DNA of 12,569 nucleotides, taken from NCBI GenBank assembly GCA_900758315.1, contig CAAERF010000225.1, positions 1-12,569 on the forward strand. Reading direction: 5' to 3'. This document shows, in pieces, positions 1-6,581 of the stretch; positions within the stretch are counted from its first letter, which is position 1, and each line of letters starts with the position of its first letter. Origin of the DNA: an uncultured Oscillospiraceae bacterium (GTDB taxonomy: Bacteria > Bacillota > Clostridia > Oscillospirales > Oscillospiraceae). The position numbers were made by a program, and so were the translations under genes. Under the pieces are notes generated by a model. The model saw only the letters and a list, made by a program, of their open reading frames with translations, was not told where the DNA came from and ran no database searches.

Positions 1-2
1 AT

Positions 3-293
3 GAGGTGTACCAGTTTCTGCTGGACAACTGGCGCCGGCTCCAGTTCAGCCCGCCGGTGGCCACGGAACGGGCCGAGCAACGGCGAATCAATCCCAAACG
101 GATGCAGCGTGAGATCAAAAAGCAGCTGCAATCTCCCGGGATGGGCACCAAAGCCCAGCAGGCCTTGAAACTACAACAGGAAGCGGGCAAACAGGCCCGT
201 AAAATCCGCACCCGCGCCGAAAAAGAGGCGGAGCGGGAACGCAAATTCGCCCAGCGTCAGGAAAAACGCAAGGCAAAGCACCGTGGGCGCTGA
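3..293 (+). CDS. YjdF/DUF2992 family protein, C-terminal part (5' end cut off by the window)
   Basis: The frame is open from the first bases of the window, so the N-terminus lies outside; 96 codons are visible before TGA. The visible part starts with EVYQFLLDNW, continues with a FSPPV segment and an RRINPKRMQREIKKQL stretch, and ends in a very basic, Lys/Arg/Glu/Gln-rich tail finishing KRKAKHRGR. This order is typical of the YjdF (DUF2992) family, small proteins of unknown biochemical function. In many Firmicutes the family is controlled by the yjdF riboswitch, which binds aza-aromatic compounds; any such leader here would lie upstream of the window. The tail is probably a charged helix and may bind nucleic acid, which is inference. 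A GTG at position 6 could be read as a start, but the homology-like segment already begins upstream of it. Family call fairly sure; function unknown. Confidence 0.8.
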   Translation, partial: EVYQFLLDNWRRLQFSPPVATERAEQRRINPKRMQREIKKQLQSPGMGTKAQQALKLQQEAGKQARKIRTRAEKEAERERKFAQRQEKRKAKHRGR

Positions 294-305
294 CCTGCGG
301 CAGAG

Positions 306-338
306 AAAAGCCCAGGAGCATGTGCTCCCGGGCTTTTT
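306..338. terminator. Bidirectional intrinsic terminator between convergent genes
   Basis: AAAAGCCC (306-313) pairs with GGGCTTTT (330-337), and GGAGCA (315-320) pairs with TGCTCC (323-328), around a two-base loop with one A/C mismatch. The stem is flanked by A residues on the left and a T run on the right, so it can end transcription from both directions. It lies 12 bases after the DUF2992 stop and 9 bases beyond the stop of the minus-strand gene ending at 347. Confidence 0.88.
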
Positions 339-346
339 CTTTGCGG

Positions 347-787
347 TTATCGGAACCATCCCGCTAACAGCCGGGCTGTCTCCGGCATCTCTCTGAGTTT
401 GATGACGAAGGAGTCCCCATACAGGCGGTTCTGTGTTCCCTGTTCCGCTATAAGAAAGCTGTGGAAATAGCCGGCGCTGTCAGAAATCACAATGCGATAG
501 GCTTGCGCTTCCGGTGGAACCGGGCTGCTTTCCCGGCTTCCGATGCCGGCGAATACTGCTTCCTGCTCCAGACGTTCCAAGAGCGCAGACACCTGCTCTT
601 CCTCCAGCTCTTCCCACATTCTCCCGGTGGCGTACTGGGTGACGGTAACCTCCGCCTGATCCGCCGCAGGAAACGTCAGGGTGGCCCGGTAATCCTGCCT
701 GGCCTGAATGTGCTCCACGCACAGAAGTGCGGCAAGCACCATCACCGCCGCGCCCAGCACCAACAACATCTTTTTCTTTCCGGACAA
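347..787 (-). CDS. Small membrane-anchored protein of unknown function
   Basis: I do not recognise a family. From the proposed TTG start the product is 146 residues: a short basic tip (SGKKK), one hydrophobic segment at about residues 7-24, then an extracytoplasmic-looking domain of about 120 residues. That domain has a Glu-rich stretch (EELEEEQVSALLERLEQE) and a C-terminus ending LLAGWFR. There is no lipobox: the residue before the only candidate Cys is Leu. The start rests on AAAGGTGG lying 8 bases before TTG at 785-787. A GTG at 797-799 would add four residues but overlaps that ribosome binding site, and an ATG six codons further in is another option. It is the last gene of the minus-strand group behind the HAD and NUDIX genes, but a terminator-like hairpin precedes it. 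Single-pass anchoring is inferred from the sequence. Confidence 0.72.
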   Translation of the reverse strand: MSGKKKMLLVLGAAVMVLAALLCVEHIQARQDYRATLTFPAADQAEVTVTQYATGRMWEELEEEQVSALLERLEQEAVFAGIGSRESSPVPPEAQAYRIVISDSAGYFHSFLIAEQGTQNRLYGDSFVIKLREMPETARLLAGWFR

Positions 788-795
788 TTTCGTTC

Positions 796-803
796 CCACC
801 TTT
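796..803 (-). promoter_or_regulatory. Ribosome binding site that decides a TTG start
   Basis: On the minus strand this reads AAAGGTGG and sits 8 bases upstream of TTG at 785-787. The alternative in-frame GTG (797-799) lies inside this site, which argues against it as the start. Confidence 0.55.
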
Positions 804-818
804 CTCGCAGCATGTTAC

Positions 819-854
819 AAAACAGCGCGGAAATTCTGCTTTCCACGCTGTTTT
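819..854 (-). terminator. Terminator-like hairpin between the NUDIX gene and the membrane-protein gene
   Basis: AAAACAGCG (819-827) pairs with CGCTGTTTT (846-854), and GGAAA (829-833) pairs with TTTCC (840-844), with one C/A mismatch and a six-base loop. Read on the minus strand, the stem starts 8 bases after the NUDIX stop and ends in TTTTGT. The T run is part of the stem and short beyond it, so termination may be partial. Confidence 0.6.
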
Positions 855-862
855 TCCCGTTG

Positions 863-1423
863 TTATTCCTTCGCCCACAGGTAGCAGTACAGCTGGGTAC
901 GGCCGGAGAACCGCTCGTTTTTCAGCAGCTCCCGGACCTCCTCCTTGGTGTACCAGGCAGCCTGGATCTCCTCCACCGGGTCGGGACTGGGGATGGGTTC
1001 GCCCTCGGCCACGCCGACGCAGACCACGCCCATCTCGTCGCAGATCCCCTCGGCGCTGTAGGACTCTCGCATCCACTCGTCGATGCGGACCAGCTTCAGG
1101 CCGGTCTCCTCCCACAGCTCCCGGGCGGCGCTGGTGTCCCGGTCCTCGCCCTCGTCCACCAGACCGGCGGGGAAGTTGTAGATAAACTCGCCCATGGCCA
1201 GACGGAACTCCCGGTTGATGAGAATCTTCTCCTTCTTCTCGTCGTGCATAATCATAATGACCGCCTCGGGCTGGTGATCGTGAAGCTGATGGAACTCGGT
1301 CCGGTCGTTGGCCCGGCTGACCATCTCGTAATTTTTCCGGCCACCGTCGATGGTCTCATAGACGATGTCGTAGCGGGAGAGGAATTTCCCCTCGTGTACC
1401 TTCTTCATACTGACAAATTTCAT
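863..1423 (-). CDS. NUDIX hydrolase, ADP-ribose pyrophosphatase type
   Basis: The 186-residue product carries a complete NUDIX box at about residues 87-109: G87, E93, then RELWEETGL with R101, E102, E105, E106 and G108. This fits the GX5EX7REUXEEXGU rule, and the glutamates bind the Mg2+ used to split nucleoside diphosphates linked to another group. The N-terminal half (YETIDGGRKNYEMVSR, then HQPEAVIMI and REFRLAMGEF) resembles ADP-ribose pyrophosphatases, which cut ADP-ribose to AMP and ribose 5-phosphate. Exact substrate cannot be read from the sequence. The ATG is preceded by GAGG at 8 bases. The gene starts 29 bases after the stop of the HAD gene and is probably cotranscribed with it; a hairpin follows its own stop. 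Likely a cytosolic nucleotide-housecleaning enzyme. Confidence 0.9.
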   Translation of the reverse strand: MKFVSMKKVHEGKFLSRYDIVYETIDGGRKNYEMVSRANDRTEFHQLHDHQPEAVIMIMHDEKKEKILINREFRLAMGEFIYNFPAGLVDEGEDRDTSAARELWEETGLKLVRIDEWMRESYSAEGICDEMGVVCVGVAEGEPIPSPDPVEEIQAAWYTKEEVRELLKNERFSGRTQLYCYLWAKE

Positions 1424-1452
1424 ACTTTGTTCCTCTTCTCTCTATAATTTCA

Positions 1453-2289
1453 TCAAATTTGATTCGCGTTCAACAGTTCCATCAGGGCCACGGCCACGCC
1501 GTCCTCGTAGCTGGCCCGGGTACACCGGTCCGCCGCCGCCCGGCAGCTGTCAGTGGCGTCGGCCACGGCGACGCCCACTCCGGCCAGGTTGAGCAGGTCG
1601 ATGTCGTTGTCCGCATTGCCAAAGGCCACGGCCTCCTCCGGCGTCACGCCGATCTGATCCAGCACCCAGCGCAGGCCATTGGCCTTGCCGCCCCGGTGAC
1701 TGGACAGCTCCAGCAGGTGGTAGACCGAAGAGGTGATGTACAGCTCACCGCTCTTTTGTTCCAGTATTTTCCACAGCCGGTCCCGGTCCTCCTGGGTGTG
1801 GAGCACCAGGTCGATGCTGTCCAGCTCCTGATTGTGGTCCCGGATGAACTGGACGATGTCGGGCACCGGCTTCCGGGTGGCCTGGACGTACTTGGCGCCC
1901 ATGGGGGTACAGCCGTACTTGACCGGATCCTCCAGCATCCGCCGGTCCGCGTAGGCCACGCCCTCGATAAAGGCCTCGTAGGTGGCCCGCTCTCCGGCCG
2001 CCACCTGGAAGATGGTCTCCACCGACGCCGGAGTCATGGTGTGCCGGCAGCGCACCCGGCCCTCGGGCACCTGATACACCGCCGCGCCGTTGCAGGTGAT
2101 GGCCCACTCGATGCCCGGGATGGACAGGACCTTTTTGGGCAGGGTATCATAAGAGCGTCCGCTGGCGATCACCACATGAACGCCCTGCGCAATGGCCGCC
2201 TCAATGGCCTGGCGGTTGGCCGGGGACAGCTTTCCCTGCCGGTCCAGGGTGGTCCCATCCAGATCCAGCGCCACACATTTCATCACCAT
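1453..2289 (-). CDS. Cof-type HAD-superfamily phosphatase (HAD-IIB)
   Basis: The 278-residue product has the four HAD motifs in order. Motif I is DLDGTT with nucleophile D9 and acid/base D11. Motif II is IASGRS with S43. Motif III has K202 in SHRGGKANGL. Motif IV is GNADNDIDLL at about 224-233. The long insert between motifs II and III is the C2-type cap that defines the Cof/YbiV-like branch; these enzymes dephosphorylate sugar phosphates and phosphorylated cofactors, often with broad specificity. The first Asp usually seen in motif IV (GDxxND) is Asn here, while D229 is kept. The start is set by AGGAGG 8 bases before ATG at 2287-2289; a second ATG lies two codons on. Longer upstream starts lack a binding site and run into the promoter. 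First gene of the minus-strand group, followed 29 bases later by the NUDIX gene. Substrate unknown. Confidence 0.9.
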   Translation of the reverse strand: MVMKCVALDLDGTTLDRQGKLSPANRQAIEAAIAQGVHVVIASGRSYDTLPKKVLSIPGIEWAITCNGAAVYQVPEGRVRCRHTMTPASVETIFQVAAGERATYEAFIEGVAYADRRMLEDPVKYGCTPMGAKYVQATRKPVPDIVQFIRDHNQELDSIDLVLHTQEDRDRLWKILEQKSGELYITSSVYHLLELSSHRGGKANGLRWVLDQIGVTPEEAVAFGNADNDIDLLNLAGVGVAVADATDSCRAAADRCTRASYEDGVAVALMELLNANQI

Positions 2290-2325
2290 AGGCTCATCCT
2301 CCTGTTTTTTCTCCAGAATAGTGCC

Positions 2326-2334
2326 AGTATAGCA
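2326..2334 (-). promoter_or_regulatory. Extended -10 promoter for the HAD-NUDIX group
   Basis: On the minus strand this reads TGC followed by TATACT, an extended -10 element matching TATAAT in five of six positions. No good -35 box lies 16-18 bases upstream (TTTTCA at 17), which is normal for extended -10 promoters. Transcription would start near 2319, giving a leader of about 30 bases before the HAD start. Confidence 0.55.
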
Positions 2335-2391
2335 CATTTGTGTCCAATTGAAAAGCAACTGCCCATCTCCGAAAAAAAGCGCTCACAAACT

Positions 2392-2420
2392 GAAACATTG
2401 GCCCAAAATTGTGTTAAACT
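2392..2420 (+). promoter_or_regulatory. Possible weak promoter for the MATE transporter gene
   Basis: TGT followed by TAAACT (2415-2420) looks like an extended -10 box, with GAAACA (2392-2397) as a poor -35 at a 17-base spacing. The match is modest. It is listed because the gene is divergent from its neighbour and needs its own promoter. An alternative -10 is GATAAT at 2424-2429, which has no -35 partner. Confidence 0.3.
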
Positions 2421-2475
2421 AGTGATAATTACCGTTTTCACCTGTAGCACACCGCTTTCCAAAGGGGGATGGAGG

Positions 2476-3828
2476 ATGGAGGAAGCCAAAAATACCAGAC
2501 AGCTGCTGAAAAGCACCCTGGGCATGGCATGGCCCGCCGTGCTCGAGAGCTTTTTCGTCGCGCTGGCCGCCATGATCGACATTCAGATGGTCAGCAATCT
2601 GGGCAGCTATGCGGTGGCCGCCGTGGGCCTGACCACCCAGCCTAAATTTTTAGGCCTGTCTCTGTTCATCGCCACCAATGTGGCGGTGTCCGCGCTGGTG
2701 GCCCGGCGGCGTGGTGAGGAACGCCGGGAGGACGCCAATCAGGTGCTGATCACCGCTCTGGCGCTGACCGTGGGAGCCTGTGTCGTCATCAGTCTCCTCT
2801 GCGTCCTGCTGGCCAACCCCATCATCCACCTGTGCGGCTCCGCACCGGACACCCACGCCGCCGCAGTCACCTACTTCCGCATCATCATGGGCGGGATGCT
2901 GTTCAACGTGGTCTCTCTGGTCATCAACGCCGCCCTCCGGGGCAGTGGCAACACCCGGATCGCCATGATTACCAACGTCACCTCCAGCATCCTGAATATC
3001 TGCGGCAACTATTTGCTCATCGAAGGGCACTTCGGCTTCCCGGCCCTGGGCATCGCCGGCGCCGCTATCGCCACTGTCTTCGGCACTGTGGCCGCCTGCG
3101 CCCTGAGCCTGTTCTCTCTGCGCCACCCGGATACCTTTGTCAGCCTGCCCTACCTGATCCGAAACCGGATCCGGCCCAAACTCGCCGCTCTCCGCAGCAT
3201 CTTTCACCTGTCCGGCAACATTTTGCTGGAAAACCTGCTGATGCGCATCGGCTTTGTGGCCACTGCCGTCATCGCCGCCCATCTGGGCACCTCCGCCATG
3301 GCAGCCCATCAGGTGGGGATGAACGTGCTCACCATCAGCTTCTCCTTCGGTGACGGCATGCAGGTGGCGGCAGTGGCCCTGTCCGGCCGCAGTCTGGGTG
3401 AGGGAAAGCCCGAGGTGGCAAAGGCCTACGGCAGACTGTGTCAGAAGATCGGCATCACCATCTCGGTGGTCCTGTCCATCCTCTTCCTGACTCTGGGCCG
3501 GTGGTTCTACGGGCTGTATTTCGTGGAGCCTGAGATCATCCAGTTCGGTGTGCAGATCATGCGCTTCGCCACTGTAATCACCCTGTTCCAGATCTCCGCC
3601 GTCATCTACATGGGCTGTCTCCGGGCCGCCGGTGACGTAAAGTACACGCTGTGTACCTCGGTCATCAGCATCACTCTGGTCCGCACCCTCTCCACCTGCG
3701 CCCTGGTCTACTGGTTCCACCTGGGCCTGAACGGCGTCTGGTGGGGGATCCTGGCCGATCAGACCTGCCGCCTGATTCTGGCCTGGCTCCGGTTCCGCCA
3801 GGGTAAGTGGGTGAATCTGAAAATTTAG
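2476..3828 (+). CDS. MATE family multidrug/cation efflux transporter
   Basis: The 450-residue product is the normal length for MATE transporters, which export drugs, dyes or metabolites in exchange for Na+ or H+. The sequence is strongly hydrophobic and consistent with 12 membrane helices in two homologous halves. The paired family motifs are visible: ALRGSGNTRIAMITN near residues 152-166 in the first half and GCLRAAGDVKYT near 380 in the second. An early helix reads AMIDIQMVSNLG, the usual first-helix Asp region. The start is the ATG at 2476, preceded by AAGGGGG at 7 bases; the frame stays open far upstream only because it runs antisense to the HAD gene. It is divergent from the HAD gene and is followed at once by the promoter of the FNT gene, so it appears to be a single-gene unit. 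Substrate cannot be told. Confidence 0.92.
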   Translation: MEEAKNTRQLLKSTLGMAWPAVLESFFVALAAMIDIQMVSNLGSYAVAAVGLTTQPKFLGLSLFIATNVAVSALVARRRGEERREDANQVLITALALTVGACVVISLLCVLLANPIIHLCGSAPDTHAAAVTYFRIIMGGMLFNVVSLVINAALRGSGNTRIAMITNVTSSILNICGNYLLIEGHFGFPALGIAGAAIATVFGTVAACALSLFSLRHPDTFVSLPYLIRNRIRPKLAALRSIFHLSGNILLENLLMRIGFVATAVIAAHLGTSAMAAHQVGMNVLTISFSFGDGMQVAAVALSGRSLGEGKPEVAKAYGRLCQKIGITISVVLSILFLTLGRWFYGLYFVEPEIIQFGVQIMRFATVITLFQISAVIYMGCLRAAGDVKYTLCTSVISITLVRTLSTCALVYWFHLGLNGVWWGILADQTCRLILAWLRFRQGKWVNLKI

Positions 3829-3840
3829 GCAGTTTGGCGG

Positions 3841-3870
3841 TTGACTTTCGCCGGCAGTTTGTGCTATCCT
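3841..3870 (+). promoter_or_regulatory. Sigma-A promoter for the ZTP riboswitch and FNT gene
   Basis: TTGACT (3841-3846) and TATCCT (3865-3870) are 18 bases apart, with a TGC extension directly before the -10 box. Transcription should start near 3877, about 12 bases before the first riboswitch stem. The promoter begins only 13 bases after the MATE stop codon. Confidence 0.72.
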
Positions 3871-3888
3871 GCTTTCATCAACGAAATA

Positions 3889-3963
3889 GGTTTGACTTGC
3901 TGACGGATTATGTGGAGCACCACAGTGTGAGTCAAATTTCTAATTATAGCCGACCGTCTGGGC
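3889..3963 (+). promoter_or_regulatory. ZTP riboswitch aptamer (pfl RNA motif)
   Basis: The leader matches the two conserved blocks of the ZTP (pfl) motif as I know them. The outer helix is TTTGACT (3891-3897) paired with AGTCAAA (3930-3936). It encloses CTGACGG (3900-3906) and a small hairpin, GTGG (3912-3915) with CCAC (3920-3923). A linker follows, then the second domain GCCGACCGTCTGGGC (3949-3963), close to the near-invariant CCGCCTGGGC block. A pseudoknot is available between GACGG (3902-3906) and CCGTC (3954-3958). ZTP riboswitches sense ZMP/ZTP (AICAR phosphates), which build up when 10-formyltetrahydrofolate is short, and switch on one-carbon and purine genes. The last bases of the aptamer are also the first arm of the terminator, so ligand binding should block termination and turn the FNT gene on. 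Confidence 0.9.
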
Positions 3964-3995
3964 AACATGTGAATTCATCCATGTTGCCCTTTTTT
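3960..3995 (+). terminator. Riboswitch-controlled intrinsic terminator
   Basis: GGGCAACATG (3960-3969) is a perfect ten-base partner of CATGTTGCCC (3980-3989), followed by six T (3990-3995). The first arm shares GGGC with the conserved end of the ZTP aptamer, the usual design of a transcriptional ON switch. It lies 64 bases upstream of the FNT start. Confidence 0.9.
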
Positions 3996-4059
3996 GCACC
4001 TGTTTTCAGGATTATGGCAGGGCAGAAAAGGGCAGCGAATCAAGAATGGGAGTGTTTTT

Positions 4060-4854
4060 ATGTTCAGAGAAGACTATCTCACCCTGTGCGGCAACGGCGT
4101 CAACAAGTGGGCGCTCTTCCGTCGCAGCCCCATGACTTACCTGATCGCCTCTATGGTGGCCGGGATGTTCATCGCCTTCGGCAGCTTCGCCTCCATGACC
4201 ATTGGCGGCTTCGCCACCGCCGTAGGCTCTACCGCCACCAAGTTCCTGGTCTCCTTCCTCTTTGCCGCGGCACTGAGCCTGGTGATCACCGCCGGCAGTG
4301 AGCTGTTCACCGGAAACAATCTGGTGATGGCCGCCGCATCCCTGCACGGAGACGTCCGCTGGCGGGACACCATTCTGCTGTGGATTGTCTGCTACGTGGG
4401 CAACCTGATCGGCTCCTGGATTCTGGTCCTGGTCTTCCACGCCACCGGCCTCGCCACCGCCAATGAGGCCGTGGGCCAGTTCTTCGCCACCACCGCCGCG
4501 TCCAAAATCAGCCTGTCCGCCCTCTCCCTCTTTTCCAAGGGCATCCTGTGCAACGTCTGCGTCTGTCTGGCGGTCTGGTGCAGTGTCCGGCTGAAAAATG
4601 AGGTCGCCCGGCTGATTATGGTGATCTGGTGCATCCTGATCTTCATGATCTGCTCCTTCGAGCACAGCATCGCCAACATGAGCATCATCGGTGTGGCTCT
4701 GCTCAACCCCTGCGGTCTGGACATCACCGTTACCGGCTACCTGCGCAATCTCCTCTTTGTCTCCCTGGGCAACGTTGTGGGCGGCGCTGTCTTTGTGGCC
4801 CTGCCCTATTACCTGATCTCCAGAGACCGGACTCCTGTATCAACTCATACCTGA
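4060..4854 (+). CDS. Formate/nitrite transporter (FNT) family channel, probably for formate
   Basis: The 264-residue product has about six membrane helices and both FNT signatures: AGSELFTGNN at residues 78-87 and GILCNVCVCLAVW at 161-173. The central pore histidine is in FEHSIANM (H202). FNT proteins are pentameric inner-membrane channels that pass formate, nitrite or hydrosulfide. The start is ATG 4060 with GGGAG 7 bases upstream; earlier starts in frame fall inside the leader. The gene stands alone behind a ZTP riboswitch and ends at its own terminator. Sequence alone does not separate FocA, NirC and HSC types, but control by a sensor of formyl-folate shortage favours formate: importing or keeping formate would feed formate-tetrahydrofolate ligase and purine synthesis. 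Family certain; substrate inferred. Confidence 0.93.
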   Translation: MFREDYLTLCGNGVNKWALFRRSPMTYLIASMVAGMFIAFGSFASMTIGGFATAVGSTATKFLVSFLFAAALSLVITAGSELFTGNNLVMAAASLHGDVRWRDTILLWIVCYVGNLIGSWILVLVFHATGLATANEAVGQFFATTAASKISLSALSLFSKGILCNVCVCLAVWCSVRLKNEVARLIMVIWCILIFMICSFEHSIANMSIIGVALLNPCGLDITVTGYLRNLLFVSLGNVVGGAVFVALPYYLISRDRTPVSTHT

Positions 4855-4876
4855 ATCTATACCGATTCTTCTCAGC

Positions 4877-4913
4877 GTTCCCAGAGCAGTTTTCCTGTTC
4901 TGGGAACTTTTTT
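4877..4913 (+). terminator. Intrinsic terminator after the FNT gene
   Basis: GTTCCCAGA (4877-4885) pairs with TCTGGGAAC (4899-4907), with an inner CAG/CTG pairing, followed by six T (4908-4913). It lies 22 bases after the FNT stop. Confidence 0.92.
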
Positions 4914-4959
4914 ACCCCTTTCCCGCTCCCTTCCTCCATCCGGAATACCCGCGTTTTCC

Positions 4960-4988
4960 TTGTCTCTCTCCTGCTTTGATGCTATAAT
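4960..4988 (+). promoter_or_regulatory. Strong sigma-A promoter for pyrE
   Basis: TTGTCT (4960-4965) and a perfect TATAAT (4983-4988) are 17 bases apart, with a TGC extension before the -10 box. The start near 4995 gives a leader of about 70 bases. I see no terminator or PyrR-type antiterminator structure in that leader. Confidence 0.85.
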
Positions 4989-5064
4989 TATGGAGTTATC
5001 GACTACATCAAACGGCATATTACAATCAGCCTTTTACGTTCCACCACTCAGGGAAGGAGTATCC

Positions 5065-5739
5065 ATGACTTATCAAGAGGAATTCATCACCTTTATGGTC
5101 CGTTCCGGCGTACTGACGTTCGGCGATTTCACCACCAAATCCGGCCGGAAAACCCCCTATTTTATCAACACGGGAAACTATAAGACCGGCGCTCAGGCCG
5201 CGCGTCTGGGCGATTATTACGCCGCCTGTCTCCAGGAGCATCTTCCAGACAACGTGACCGCCCTCTTCGGGCCGGCCTACAAGGGAATCCCTCTGGCGGT
5301 CTCCGCTGCCGCCTCCCTCTACCGAAATTACAACCGGGATCTCCCCTACTGCTTCAACCGCAAGGAGGTCAAGGACCACGGTGAGGGTGGCTCCATGGTG
5401 GGCTACCAGCCCAAGGACGGCGATGTGATCGCCATCGTCGAGGACGTAGTCACCGCCGGCACCGCAGTGCGGGAGTCCATCGCCCTGTTCCAGAATGTGG
5501 CTCAGGTCACCATCTCCAGCCTCTTTGTGTCGGTGGACCGGATGGAACGGGGCAGCGGCGACCGCTCCACCCTGGACGAGCTGCGGGCGGAATACGGCAT
5601 CCAGGTCCACCCCATTGTCACCGTTCAGGATATTCTCTCCTTCCTCTACAACCGGCCCATTGACGGCAAGGTGTACATTGACAAGGCCATGAAAGATCGG
5701 ATGGAGGCCTATCTGGCCCAATATGGAGCCAGCCGCTGA
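5065..5739 (+). CDS. pyrE: Orotate phosphoribosyltransferase
   Basis: The enzyme joins orotate to PRPP to give orotidine 5'-monophosphate, the fifth step of pyrimidine synthesis, in the cytosol. The 224-residue product shows KSGRKTPYFINTG near residues 25-37 (orotate-side binding). The flexible catalytic loop FNRKEVKDHGEGG is at 97-109, with the conserved KxxKxHG-type lysines and His. The PRPP-binding motif is IVEDVVTAGT at 124-133. The start is ATG 5065 with AAGGAG 5-6 bases upstream; earlier in-frame starts lie at or before the promoter. No other pyr gene is nearby, and radC follows after 30 bases, so pyrE seems to be expressed outside a pyr operon. No PyrR control is evident. Confidence 0.95.
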   Translation: MTYQEEFITFMVRSGVLTFGDFTTKSGRKTPYFINTGNYKTGAQAARLGDYYAACLQEHLPDNVTALFGPAYKGIPLAVSAAASLYRNYNRDLPYCFNRKEVKDHGEGGSMVGYQPKDGDVIAIVEDVVTAGTAVRESIALFQNVAQVTISSLFVSVDRMERGSGDRSTLDELRAEYGIQVHPIVTVQDILSFLYNRPIDGKVYIDKAMKDRMEAYLAQYGASR

Positions 5740-5769
5740 GCCCGACCCCACCGGAAATGGAGCGATTTC

Positions 5770-6456
5770 ATGAAGAAAAACAATATTCATGCCGGACACC
5801 GGCAGCGCATGAAAAAACGCTTCCTGGCCAACGGGGAACGCGCCTTTGACGACTATCAGCTATTGGAGCTACTTCTGTTTTACTCCATCCCCCAGGGGGA
5901 CACCAATCCGCTGGCACACCGGCTGCTGGATCACTTCCACAGCCTTTCCGCCGTCATGGACGCCTCGGTAGAGGAGCTGACAGCGGTAGAGGGCGTGGGA
6001 GAGCACACTGCCGTTCTGATCCACCTGCTGCCCCAGTTCGCCCGCCGCTACCATCAGGATCGGGTGAAGATGGACACGACGGTCAACAATATCGAGGACG
6101 CAGGTGCCCTGCTGGCCCCCTACTTTTACGGCGCCCGAAACGAAATGGTCTACCTGCTCTCTCTGGACGCTAAAGGCCGGGTGCTGGGCTGCGACCTGCT
6201 GGGCGAGGGCAGCGCCAACTTCTGCACACTGGACATCCGTCTGGTGGTCGAAACCGCGCTTCGCCGGCGGGCACGTTCCGTTTTGCTGTCCCACTGCCAC
6301 GTGTCCGGCCTGGCCGTGCCCTCTCCCGACGATCGGATCGCCACGCTCCAGTGTATGGATGTGCTGAACAAAATTCAGATTGAACTGCTGGACCACCTGG
6401 TCTTTGCCGACGGCGACTACGTCTCCATGGCCCAGTCCGGGCTTTTGAGACGATAA
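5770..6456 (+). CDS. radC: RadC family protein (helix-hairpin-helix plus JAB/MPN domain)
   Basis: The 228-residue product is the usual RadC length. The N-terminal part has HRQRMKKRFL and a helix-hairpin-helix-like segment, TAVEGVGEHTAVLI, near residues 71-84. The C-terminal JAB/MPN domain holds the metal motif LSHCHVSG...SPDD with H175, H177, S179 and D188. This matches the HxHxSG...D pattern of JAMM metalloproteins, but the usual HNHPSG core is HCHVSG here. E125 in ARNEMVYLL is a candidate for the upstream acidic residue. RadC was long linked to DNA repair, but its biochemical role is unsettled. The ATG has GGAG about 8 bases upstream. It sits 30 bases after pyrE, probably in the same transcript, and upstream of uvrB-uvrA, an apt setting for a repair-associated protein. 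Family sure; function unproven. Confidence 0.9.
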   Translation: MKKNNIHAGHRQRMKKRFLANGERAFDDYQLLELLLFYSIPQGDTNPLAHRLLDHFHSLSAVMDASVEELTAVEGVGEHTAVLIHLLPQFARRYHQDRVKMDTTVNNIEDAGALLAPYFYGARNEMVYLLSLDAKGRVLGCDLLGEGSANFCTLDIRLVVETALRRRARSVLLSHCHVSGLAVPSPDDRIATLQCMDVLNKIQIELLDHLVFADGDYVSMAQSGLLRR

Positions 6457-6470
6457 TCTCAGCTCGCCGC

Positions 6471-6545
6471 CTATCCTATCTCAAGGTTGGTGTTTTTTCT
6501 ATGCCTGATTTCCAAGTTGTCAGCCCTTACGAGCCCTCCGGCGAT
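6471..6545 (+). repeat. Direct repeat, upstream copy of the uvrB start region
   Basis: This 75-base stretch matches 6681-6755 at 70 of 75 positions with no gaps; the copies are exactly 210 bases apart. It covers the ribosome binding region, the ATG and the first 15 codons of uvrB. Four of the five differences lie upstream of the ATG and one is a silent change (CCC/CCT) in codon 12. Confidence 0.92.
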
Positions 6546-6581
6546 GCCCCACAAAACCAGTTTTGCGGGGACCCCATTTGA
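6501..6581 (+). pseudogene. Truncated uvrB 5' fragment (26 codons)
   Basis: The upstream repeat copy has an intact start and encodes the first 15 residues of UvrB ([15 protein letters not shown]). The frame then runs into the inserted segment for 11 unrelated codons and stops at TGA 6579-6581. It keeps the same AAGGTTGG upstream sequence as the real gene, so it may be translated as a short peptide. It is a relic of the duplication and too short for any UvrB activity. Confidence 0.8.

Noticed and set aside
461..1447. A 328-codon plus-strand open frame
   Set aside because: It is antisense to the NUDIX and membrane-protein genes, which have clear motifs or start signals; no domain is recognisable in it.
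1459..2475. Upstream extension of the MATE reading frame
   Set aside because: It is antisense to the HAD gene and has no relation to transporters. The ATG at 2476 has a good binding site and gives the standard MATE length.
2650..3720. A 356-codon minus-strand open frame
   Set aside because: It is antisense to the MATE gene, has low-complexity composition and no family features; a GC-driven shadow.
4995..5064. Possible PyrR attenuator or riboswitch in the pyrE leader
   Set aside because: The leader is short, has no terminator hairpin and I cannot trace the conserved PyrR-binding stem.
6527..6577. Tiny minus-strand frame in the insert (16 residues, starting MGSPQNWFCG) with GAGG upstream
   Set aside because: It is too short, the spacing to GAGG is about 12 bases and it runs through a hairpin into the uvrB fragment. 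More likely chance coding within a structured repeat.
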